Source of the DNA: Sedimentitalea sp041224545
GTDB lineage: Bacteria; Pseudomonadota; Alphaproteobacteria; Rhodobacterales; Rhodobacteraceae
DNA: 64,000 nucleotides
Direction: 5' to 3'
Assembly: GCF_041224545.1 (NCBI RefSeq)
Contig: NZ_JBGFGP010000167.1
Span: forward strand, 1 to 64,000
Part shown: positions 1 to 6,600 of the stretch, one piece after another
Numbering within the stretch: the first letter of the stretch is position 1
Layout: the number at the start of each line of letters is the position of its first letter
The notes under the pieces: generated by a model
What the model saw: the letters and a program-made list of their open reading frames with translations, nothing else
What the model was told of the DNA's origin: nothing
Database searches by the model: none
Translations under genes and position numbers: made by a program

Positions 1-74
1 GCCGTCGGCATGCCCGCCTCTTGCTCCTTGATCATCCCGATAATCTGCGCCTCGGTAAAACGGCTCTTTCGCAT
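1..74 (-). CDS. IS3-family transposase OrfA, N-terminal fragment
   Basis: Starting at the ATG at 74-72, the minus strand encodes MRKSRFTEAQIIGMIKEQEA and a few more residues before the window ends. This is the standard opening of the small helix-turn-helix OrfA of IS407-type IS3 elements, which binds the element ends and is normally joined to the DDE-domain OrfB by programmed frameshifting. A GGAG ribosome-binding site (in GAAGGAGCAG) sits just ahead of the ATG. Only about 25 codons are visible, so whether the transposase is intact cannot be judged. Confidence 0.85.
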   Translation of the reverse strand, partial: MRKSRFTEAQIIGMIKEQEAGMPT

Positions 75-140
75 TCGTCTGCTCCTTCAAGGTTGGGCAG
101 ACTCTACATCATGATGAGGGATTTCGCGGGGGGCAGGTCA
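1..140 (-). mobile_element. IS3-family insertion sequence, 5' end only (runs off the window)
   Basis: The minus strand from position 140 begins TGACCTGCCCCCC, a terminal repeat of the kind known for the IS407-like branch of the IS3 family. About 65 bases further on comes the first codon of a transposase orfA. The element is cut by the window edge, so its second end, target duplication and orfB cannot be seen. It has landed inside the short-chain dehydrogenase gene that begins at 252, whose reading frame is intact up to position 141. Family assignment is from the end sequence plus the transposase N-terminus; the subgroup is an inference. Confidence 0.82.
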
Positions 141-252
141 CGGCGAACATGACATTCGCACCCTTTTCGACAAATTGCCGTCCGATTGCGAGACCGATGC
201 CATTTGCGGCTCCGGTGACGATGGCGGTCTTGCCGGCGATGGAAAAAGACAT
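109..252 (-). pseudogene. Short-chain dehydrogenase/reductase (SDR), truncated by an insertion sequence
   Basis: The ATG at 252 opens a frame beginning MSFSIAGKTAIVTGAANGIG, which holds the TGxxxGIG nucleotide-binding turn of classical SDR enzymes right after the first beta strand. After about 38 codons the frame enters the IS end at 140 and stops at 111-109. The catalytic Ser-Tyr-Lys region is missing from this window; if it survives it lies beyond the IS to the left. The start is 32 bases after the stop of the rsmC-like gene on the same strand, so it was probably the third gene of a clpS-rsmC-SDR transcript. Substrate unknown. Confidence 0.85.
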
Positions 253-284
253 TGGATTGCTCCTTGTGCAGGGGAGTGTGTGGC

Positions 285-1295
285 TCAGCGCCGCGTGCGC
301 GTCGGCACGGGTTTGCCCGACACCCTGGGGCGTGTGGCGTGAAAGATCTTGAATCGGTTGTCGCCGCCCACATCCTCGACCCTGGCAAAGGACTCATCCA
401 ACCTGCGCTCGTAAGGCAGGTGCCGGTTGGCTACCATCCACAAGTGTCCGGAGGGCGCGAGCATGCGTGCCGCCGCAGCAACGAATGCCTGCCCCAGCGA
501 CGGATCCGCCGCCCGTCCGGTGTGAAAAGGCGGGTTCGTGACAATCGTGTCCGCCCGCTGCTCTGGGTTCCAGCGCGTGGCGTCCGCCCAGTGAAACCGG
601 GCTCTCGGGTCGGTCACGTTCCGCCGTGCGCAGTCCAGCGCGATGGCGTCGGCCTCGACCAGATCGAGCCGCTGAACGGCAGTGTCCTTCAGAACGCGCC
701 GCGCCAGGTAGCCCCAGCCGGCCCCGAGATCGACCACATGTTTTCCGAGCGCCCAGGGGAGCGCCCGCGCAAGGAGGTCCGAGGCCGGGTCTGTTCCATC
801 TGCTGAGAACACACCCGGAGCAGTTACATAGCCATCGACAAGCTGCTGGGCAGCCGCCGACCAGTCTGCAAAGGCGTCGCGAGCGGCCACGAACCAGAAG
901 AGCTTGCCATGTGCTTTCGAGATCGATCCCGATACCTCAACCCTCTTGCGGCAGTCCTTGAGCATACTGTCGATGCCGTCGGTCTTGGCGCCGTCGACGA
1001 TAACCACGCCGCTGCTGCGCGCTGCCGCGGAGGCAATAAGTGCGCGGGCAAGCGCCTTGGCACGCGGCAGAATGACCATCGCAACAGAGCACGGGCTGTC
1101 GCCGGAGGCGACACAGGAATAGCCGAGTTCCTGAAAATGATCGAAATCGGGCTTGAACGGCTGAACAACCTCTACCCGATCGCTGGGCAACGCCGTCAGA
1201 TCCGTCGACGCAACGGGATGCAGGACCGATATCACCCCTGTTTCGGGCAGAACGAGTCCGCCTGTTTCAATCGCCAGAGGCAGCCGGGCGGACAT
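285..1295 (-). CDS. RsmC-like class I SAM-dependent methyltransferase
   Basis: The protein has 336 residues. Its C-terminal half carries a Rossmann methyltransferase domain: motif I is VVDLGAGWGYLARR near residue 188, an acidic motif follows at about 212 (LVEAD), and the NPPFH catalytic motif IV lies near 255. NPPF is typical of N2-guanine/adenine methyltransferases. The divergent N-terminal half with intact C-terminal catalysis matches RsmC/RlmG architecture, so methylation of a guanine in 16S rRNA is the likely role, although the exact target base is not shown by sequence. It lies 9 bases downstream of clpS on the same strand and is followed by the IS-broken SDR gene. Confidence 0.8.
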   Translation of the reverse strand: MSARLPLAIETGGLVLPETGVISVLHPVASTDLTALPSDRVEVVQPFKPDFDHFQELGYSCVASGDSPCSVAMVILPRAKALARALIASAAARSSGVVIVDGAKTDGIDSMLKDCRKRVEVSGSISKAHGKLFWFVAARDAFADWSAAAQQLVDGYVTAPGVFSADGTDPASDLLARALPWALGKHVVDLGAGWGYLARRVLKDTAVQRLDLVEADAIALDCARRNVTDPRARFHWADATRWNPEQRADTIVTNPPFHTGRAADPSLGQAFVAAAARMLAPSGHLWMVANRHLPYERRLDESFARVEDVGGDNRFKIFHATRPRVSGKPVPTRTRR

Positions 1296-1304
1296 GGATG
1301 TACC

Positions 1305-1646
1305 CTAGTCTTCCTTTTCCATCGTGCATTGCAACGGATGCTGATGGCGGCGGGCGAAATCCATGACCTGACCCACCTTGGTTTCCGCGATTTCGTGGCT
1401 GAACACGCCGACCACGGCAACACCCTTCTTGTGTACTGTCAGCATGATTTCGAATGCCTGGGCATGCGTCAGTCCAAAGAACCGCTCCAGTACATGCACG
1501 ACAAACTCCATCGGAGTATAATCGTCATTCAGCAAAAGCACCTTGTAGAGCGGCGGGCGCTTGGTCTTGGGGCGCGTCTCTAGCAGGACCGATGTGTCAG
1601 AATCGTCATCCGTCTTGTCCGACAAGGTTTCAGGCACTTTTGTCAT
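1305..1646 (-). CDS. clpS: ATP-dependent Clp protease adaptor ClpS
   Basis: This 113-residue protein has a disordered acidic N-terminus (about 35 residues) followed by the ClpS core. The motif LLNDDYTPMEFVVHVL (around residues 38-53) forms the N-degron binding pocket, and HKKGVAVVGVFSHEIAETKV is the conserved second half. ClpS delivers N-end-rule substrates to ClpA-ClpP in the cytoplasm. clpA is not adjacent here, although in many alphaproteobacteria it is. It heads a short minus-strand group with the RsmC-like methyltransferase. Confidence 0.95.
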   Translation of the reverse strand: MTKVPETLSDKTDDDSDTSVLLETRPKTKRPPLYKVLLLNDDYTPMEFVVHVLERFFGLTHAQAFEIMLTVHKKGVAVVGVFSHEIAETKVGQVMDFARRHQHPLQCTMEKED

Positions 1647-1728
1647 TGCAGAAGGCAGTCCGGTTTTCGCGATTTTCTCTCAACGTTCATGGCTTATATA
1701 ACCTTCCTGCGGGATTCGGAAAGAGCCA

Positions 1729-2445
1729 GTGACAAACCCAGTTTACACAAAAACACTGACAACTGTCGCCTTTGATGCCGACGATACGCTTTGGCACAAC
1801 GAGCGCTTTTTTCACGACACACAGGCACAGTTCGCGGAACTGCTCGCCGATTATGCGGACCCCGCTCAGCTGGCAGAGCGCCTTCTGGCAGCTGAGAAGC
1901 GCAACATCGGGCAATATGGCTATGGTATCAAGGGGTTCGTACTGTCGATGATCGAAACCGCAATCGAGGTGACCGACCAGCGGGTGCCGGCCAGCGTGAT
2001 TGCACGGCTGATGGACGCGGGGCGGGAGATGCTGGCCCATCCGATCGAATTGCTGCCATTCGCCCGCGAAGCGGTCGAGTCGGTTGCGGAAACTCATCGT
2101 GTGTTGCTCATCACCAAGGGCGATTTGCTGGATCAGGAGCGCAAGCTGGCCCAGTCCGGATTGGGCGATCTGTTCGACGGGGTCGAAATCGTGTCGGAAA
2201 AAACCGCACAAAGCTATGCCGCGATCTTTGCGCGTCACGGCGAGGGTGCCGAACGCGGGCTCATGGTCGGAAACTCGATGCGCTCGGACGTGGTGCCGAT
2301 GATCGCCGCCGGTGGCTGGGGCGTTTACGTTCCGCATGGTCTGGCATGGGAGATTGAGCATGCCGAACCGCCGGTAGATGCGCCGCGCTATCGGTCGCTG
2401 GACGATCTGGAGGGGCTCGCCTGGCTGGTGGCGCAGATCGGTTAG
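1729..2445 (+). CDS. HAD-superfamily hydrolase
   Basis: The gene begins with GTG at 1729 and encodes 238 residues. Motif I is FDADDTLW near residues 14-21, with the nucleophilic Asp and the general acid two residues on. Motif II is the LLITKGD strand near 126, a conserved lysine follows, and motif IV is MVGNSMRSDV near 182, which supplies the Mg2+ ligands. The alpha-helical cap lies between motifs I and II. It is therefore probably a phosphatase or phosphatase-like hydrolase of the haloacid dehalogenase fold. The substrate cannot be predicted. It stands alone, divergent from clpS. Confidence 0.85.
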   Translation: MTNPVYTKTLTTVAFDADDTLWHNERFFHDTQAQFAELLADYADPAQLAERLLAAEKRNIGQYGYGIKGFVLSMIETAIEVTDQRVPASVIARLMDAGREMLAHPIELLPFAREAVESVAETHRVLLITKGDLLDQERKLAQSGLGDLFDGVEIVSEKTAQSYAAIFARHGEGAERGLMVGNSMRSDVVPMIAAGGWGVYVPHGLAWEIEHAEPPVDAPRYRSLDDLEGLAWLVAQIG

Positions 2446-2643
2446 CAAAACAGTAACCATTCCATGAATCGCCTTTTTAGTTGCGAGGCGCCGGTCGACC
2501 ACTACATCTAGCGGAATCCGGATGAGTTCGCGTCGATAAACGGTTGCAACCAATGGGTTTATTTTAGCCGACTCCTGTGTTAGCCTATCCGCAACAATGA
2601 AAGTGTCAGCCGGAAAACCGGCGGCCCGAGGCAGACAGAGGCA

Positions 2644-4128
2644 ATGATCGTGCAGGTTCGGCGTAGGCGTCCGGCCCAGAGGGGCCATTCTATTTTACTC
2701 GCTTTCTGGTTGTCGGTGCTGGTGCCCGTTGGCGCAATGGCTGCCCCCTATGCGGCCTTCGTCATGGATGCCCGCAGCGGCGAGGTGTTGCATTCGCGAA
2801 ACGCCGACACCCGCCTGCACCCGGCGTCGCTGACCAAGATGATGACACTCTATATCGCGTTCGAAGCGGTCAGGAACGGTGAAATCACACTTGATACGAA
2901 GGTGCGGATCTCCAAACTTGCAGCGTCTGAACCGCCGTCCAAACTGGGTCTGCGGGCGGGGCAGAAAATTGCCCTGCGCTACCTTATCCGGGCTGCGGCC
3001 GTGAAGTCGGCGAACGACGCGGCGACGGCAATCGGCGAAGCGATCAGTGGCAGCGAAGCAGCGTTTGCACGGCGCATGAACCGCACTGCCAAGGCGATGG
3101 GAATGTCGCGCACGACGTTCAAGAACGCACATGGTCTGACTGAGAGCGGGCACCTGTCGACGGCACGCGACATGACGATTCTGGGCCGGCACGTGATTTA
3201 CGACTATCCGCAGTATTACAATCTGTTCTCGCGCCAGACGGCGGATGCGGGAATCAAGACGGTGAGCCACACAAACCGTCGTCTCCTGCAATCTTACAAG
3301 GGTGCGGATGGAATCAAGACGGGCTACACCCGGGCCGCCGGGTTCAATCTCGTTGCCTCCGCACAACGTCGCAACGAGCGCGTCATCGCGACCGTGTTTG
3401 GCGGAAAATCCACAGCATCCCGCAATGCCCAGGTGGCGGAACTGCTTGACCTTGGCTTTCGGCGGGCACCATCTCGCGTGGCACTGCGCAAGCCCGCGCT
3501 TCCGCCCTATTCGGGAAACGTCGCATCGGGCGGGGAACCCGCAGCCAAGACCGTTAGGGTTGTCGCATCCATCCAGAAGAGCCTGAGGCCGCGCGTGCGG
3601 CCAAACCCCTCGCGGGAAGTGGCGGAAACCATCGTGACCGCCGCCGTCACCGAGACCGACGAGAAGGTGCAGGCCAGCGTCGACGCCGCGATCGCGGCAG
3701 CCGCGCAAAGCGTTGCTTCCGCAGCCAGGGAGGCACCGAAGGTCGAAGTCTCCAACGCCAAGCTGACCTCGACAGACATGTCGGTGCCAAGACCCGCCGT
3801 CCGCCCTGCCGAATTGACCGTGGCGCTGGCCAAGCCGAGCGCTCCGCCAGAACCCGAGGAGCCCGAGGTCGTGACCCGCTTGTCGACGTCCGGGGGACAG
3901 TATTGGGGTATCAATGTCGGTCGCTATGGCAGCCGCTACCAGGCGGAAAAGGTACTGCTTCGCACCGCACTTGCAGAGATGGCCACGCTTGACGGTACGT
4001 TGCGCAAGGTGAACCAGACATCTTCCGGTTTCGATGCGAATTTCGTCGGTATGACCCGCGAAACCGCCGACCTCGCCTGCCGTCGTCTCAAGGCGCGCAA
4101 CGTCACCTGTTTCATGATCGGCCCATAA
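2644..4128 (+). CDS. D-alanyl-D-alanine carboxypeptidase (PBP5/6 family) with C-terminal SPOR domain
   Basis: The 494-residue protein has an N-terminal signal or anchor segment (about residues 16-33) and a peptidase S11 domain. The three penicillin-binding motifs are visible: SLTK near residue 62 (nucleophile Ser), SAN near 120, and KTG near 222. A long Ala/Pro/Val-rich linker (about 280-415) leads to a C-terminal SPOR domain of roughly 75 residues (beginning near YWGINVGRYGS), which is known to bind denuded septal glycan. It should trim the terminal D-Ala from peptidoglycan stem peptides in the periplasm, probably at the division site. The ATG follows a GAGGCAGACAGAGGCA leader containing a plausible ribosome-binding site. 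Confidence 0.92.
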   Translation: MIVQVRRRRPAQRGHSILLAFWLSVLVPVGAMAAPYAAFVMDARSGEVLHSRNADTRLHPASLTKMMTLYIAFEAVRNGEITLDTKVRISKLAASEPPSKLGLRAGQKIALRYLIRAAAVKSANDAATAIGEAISGSEAAFARRMNRTAKAMGMSRTTFKNAHGLTESGHLSTARDMTILGRHVIYDYPQYYNLFSRQTADAGIKTVSHTNRRLLQSYKGADGIKTGYTRAAGFNLVASAQRRNERVIATVFGGKSTASRNAQVAELLDLGFRRAPSRVALRKPALPPYSGNVASGGEPAAKTVRVVASIQKSLRPRVRPNPSREVAETIVTAAVTETDEKVQASVDAAIAAAAQSVASAAREAPKVEVSNAKLTSTDMSVPRPAVRPAELTVALAKPSAPPEPEEPEVVTRLSTSGGQYWGINVGRYGSRYQAEKVLLRTALAEMATLDGTLRKVNQTSSGFDANFVGMTRETADLACRRLKARNVTCFMIGP

Positions 4129-4210
4129 GCGATGCGCGACCCGCTGGAACAGGCGTTCGATCGCCTGTCGTTTATGGTCAAGTCCGGCGGGGCGGTTTAC
4201 ACTCCTGCTC

Positions 4211-5170
4211 ATGACGCAGAAGAGCAAGATAGGCGCCGAGGCCCCCGGGTTTCCCAGCACTCCCGCATGGGTGCGCCTGGCCAAGCCGCCGACCGCCGAA
4301 AGCATTGCCTTTGCATCGGGCGCGCGCCTTGCGATGCTGGATGCGGCGCTTGGCGATCCCGTGGTCGCCGTGCCGCGCGGGCTTTTGGCGAATATCATGG
4401 CGCTGCGGGCTGCGACGGCGATATCAAGGCTAGAAGGCCGACTGGCGCGTGAAGGCGATATTCGCGACGCCTATCACCTGACGCCACCGGGTGAAGCGCG
4501 CGGACCGGATGGCGAGTTGCTGGCTTTCTGGCGCGCCTCTGTGCGGCCTGTATTGAATGGCCCGGACTGGCAGGGCAGGATCAGGGATATCGCGGGTCAG
4601 GATCAGGGCGCCCAGATCGACGCGTGGCTGGAGGATGCACAGGAGCGGGCGCGCGTTCGCGGGCCGCTGGGTGGGTGCAGCCGGATGCTGCAATTGGTCC
4701 TGACTGCGGATGACCGGGCCGAACGCCTGGCCTGTTTCCTGTCAGATGTGGTTCTGGCGCGGTCGCTCAACTGGACGAGCCCTCTGCCGGTGACGGCGCA
4801 GCGTGTGACGAGATCGGGATTGCGTTCGTTGACCACCGAGGGTGCTGCCGCTGAAATCGCCGTTCAGGCGCGTCTGCTCGATGCGATTCAGGAGACCGCG
4901 CTGCTGGCCCGTGATCTGGCGTCGCGGGCACGGGCGCTGGCCACCGTTGCGCCAAAGCTGCGAACCAAGGGGGCGCAGGCGGCGGTCGACCTGTTTCTGA
5001 CGCAGGATGCGGTTGCGCCCTCGTCCATGCTTTCACCGCGCATACACGGTACCAGCATCCCGATGACGGATCGTGCGGCCCGGCGCTTTTGCAGTCGTCT
5101 GGTCGAACTGGGGGTGGCACGGGAACTGACCGGGCGTTCAACCTTTCGGCTCTACGGAATTGGCCCATGA
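4211..5170 (+). CDS. DUF1403 family protein
   Basis: This 319-residue soluble protein has no signal peptide or membrane segment. It is rich in Ala/Arg/Leu and predicted largely helical. It matches from memory the DUF1403 family of alphaproteobacteria, whose function is not established. Its stop overlaps the start of the ScpB-like gene by ATGA (5167-5170), so the two are translationally coupled and probably act together. A role in chromosome or replicon organisation is inferred only from that partner. Confidence 0.75.
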   Translation: MTQKSKIGAEAPGFPSTPAWVRLAKPPTAESIAFASGARLAMLDAALGDPVVAVPRGLLANIMALRAATAISRLEGRLAREGDIRDAYHLTPPGEARGPDGELLAFWRASVRPVLNGPDWQGRIRDIAGQDQGAQIDAWLEDAQERARVRGPLGGCSRMLQLVLTADDRAERLACFLSDVVLARSLNWTSPLPVTAQRVTRSGLRSLTTEGAAAEIAVQARLLDAIQETALLARDLASRARALATVAPKLRTKGAQAAVDLFLTQDAVAPSSMLSPRIHGTSIPMTDRAARRFCSRLVELGVARELTGRSTFRLYGIGP

Positions 5171-5781
5171 GCGCGAAATCGCCACGCCGGGATCAGGGGC
5201 TGGACCGCGAACTGGCAGATCTTCCCGCCGAATTGCGCTGGCGAGAGTGGATGGCGCGCGTCGAGGCGGTGCTGTTTGCCAGCGCGTCTCCGGTTGACCG
5301 TGACAGTCTTGCACGGGTCATCGGCGCAGAGGCTTCGCTTGACCTTGTGATCGCGGATGTCAGGGCGGAGTTGTCCAATCGTCCCTACGAACTGGTCGAG
5401 ACTGCGGGTCGGTGGATGTTGCGGACCCGCAGACAATTTGCCGACGCGATCAGGGCAGCCGCCGATCTTGATGACGGGATGCTTGAATTCAGCGAGACGG
5501 AAATGGCCGTCCTCTGCGCGATTGCCTATCATCAACCGATCGACCGCGCCGGGCTGGCTGAGATCTTTGGCAAGGAGATCAGCCGTGATCTGCTGACGCG
5601 CCTGCGGCTTCGCGAGTTGATCGCAACCGGGCCGCGCGCACCGAGGCCCGGCGCCCCGCATACCTTCGTGACGACGCCGGTCTTTTTATCGACATTCGAT
5701 CTGCAAACTCTGCGCGACCTGCCTGATCTCGGATTGGCGGATGTTGTCCCCCCGTACGACAGCGCAGCATCGTCGGTATAA
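5167..5781 (+). CDS. ScpB-like SMC-complex subunit, DUF1403-associated type
   Basis: The ATG at 5167 overlaps the previous stop, giving 204 residues; an upstream in-frame start at 5089 would sit inside the DUF1403 gene and is less likely. The sequence has the two winged-helix layout of ScpB: the first half contains RVEAVLFASASPVDRDSLAR and YELVETAGRWMLRTR, and the second contains ETEMAVLCAIAYHQPIDRAGL. In the housekeeping system ScpB binds the kleisin ScpA and SMC; no scpA or smc is nearby. This is probably an accessory ScpB paralogue rather than the housekeeping copy. Confidence 0.8.
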   Translation: MSAKSPRRDQGLDRELADLPAELRWREWMARVEAVLFASASPVDRDSLARVIGAEASLDLVIADVRAELSNRPYELVETAGRWMLRTRRQFADAIRAAADLDDGMLEFSETEMAVLCAIAYHQPIDRAGLAEIFGKEISRDLLTRLRLRELIATGPRAPRPGAPHTFVTTPVFLSTFDLQTLRDLPDLGLADVVPPYDSAASSV

Positions 5782-5880
5782 CGTTGTCCGCCCGAGGCTG
5801 CTGCGTCGACTTGCACGCTTGTTTCTTATACACTGTACTTGGAACTATTATGTTTGCGTTTTATTCAGGGCCTGCCGCGC

Positions 5881-6570
5881 ATGGGAACGACGTTCAAAGA
5901 TGTCAAATCTGACATTCTTGCCAAAATTACGCTGGGCGAGTGGGCACCGGGGACGCTGTTGCCAAACGAAGTCGATCTGGCCGAGACCTACGGTTGTGCG
6001 CGTGCGACGGTCAACCGCGCGATGCGTGAACTGGCGGATGACGGAATTGTCGAGCGTCGGCGCAAGGCCGGCACGCGGGTGCGCAGCGCCCCGATCCGGC
6101 AGGCGCGTTTTGATATTCCCGTGGTGCGGGACGAGATCGAACGCGGCAACTCGGAGTACCGTTACGCCCTTGTCAGTCGCAAGGTCGAACGCGCGCCCGA
6201 CTGGCTCAGGGCGCAATTGTCACTTGAGCCGGACACGCGGGCAATCCACCTGACCTGCATGCATTACGCTGATGGTGCGCCCTATCAATACGAGGATCGT
6301 TGGATCAACCTTGACGTTCTGCCGGCGGCCGAAAACGCCGATTTTACGGCGACCGGGCCGAATGAATGGCTGGTTGCCACCATACCGTTCTCGAATGCAG
6401 AGATCAGCTTTTCGGCATCGATCGCCGATGACAGGCTCGCAGAATATCTGGGATGTTCGGCAGGGCAACCGCTCTTCACGATCGAACGCTCGACGTGGTG
6501 GGAAACACGGGCCATTACCTTCGTTCGGCTGTATTTCCGTCCCGGGCATCGGATGACGACGAAATACTGA
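5881..6570 (+). CDS. GntR-family regulator with UTRA domain, HutC-like
   Basis: The start chosen is the ATG at 5881 (229 residues), because the GntR winged helix begins at once (FKDVKSDILAKITLGEWAPG). The recognition region is YGCARATVNRAMRELADDG near residues 39-57. Residues 75-229 form a UTRA effector-binding domain with the FDIPVVRDEIERGN segment typical of HutC-type proteins. HutC represses histidine-utilisation genes and responds to urocanate. An N-formylglutamate amidohydrolase-family gene lies 3.3 kb away, but no other hut gene is in the window, so the hut link is weak. Another ligand is possible. Confidence 0.75.
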   Translation: MGTTFKDVKSDILAKITLGEWAPGTLLPNEVDLAETYGCARATVNRAMRELADDGIVERRRKAGTRVRSAPIRQARFDIPVVRDEIERGNSEYRYALVSRKVERAPDWLRAQLSLEPDTRAIHLTCMHYADGAPYQYEDRWINLDVLPAAENADFTATGPNEWLVATIPFSNAEISFSASIADDRLAEYLGCSAGQPLFTIERSTWWETRAITFVRLYFRPGHRMTTKY

Positions 6571-6600
6571 GCCGGGGCAGGGTGGCGGGCTCCGGAGCGA

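Noticed and set aside
2695..4398. Long antisense frame opposite the D-Ala-D-Ala carboxypeptidase
   Set aside because: It mirrors a high-GC coding gene, has no recognisable domain, no ribosome-binding site and an Arg/Cys/His-rich composition typical of a shadow frame.
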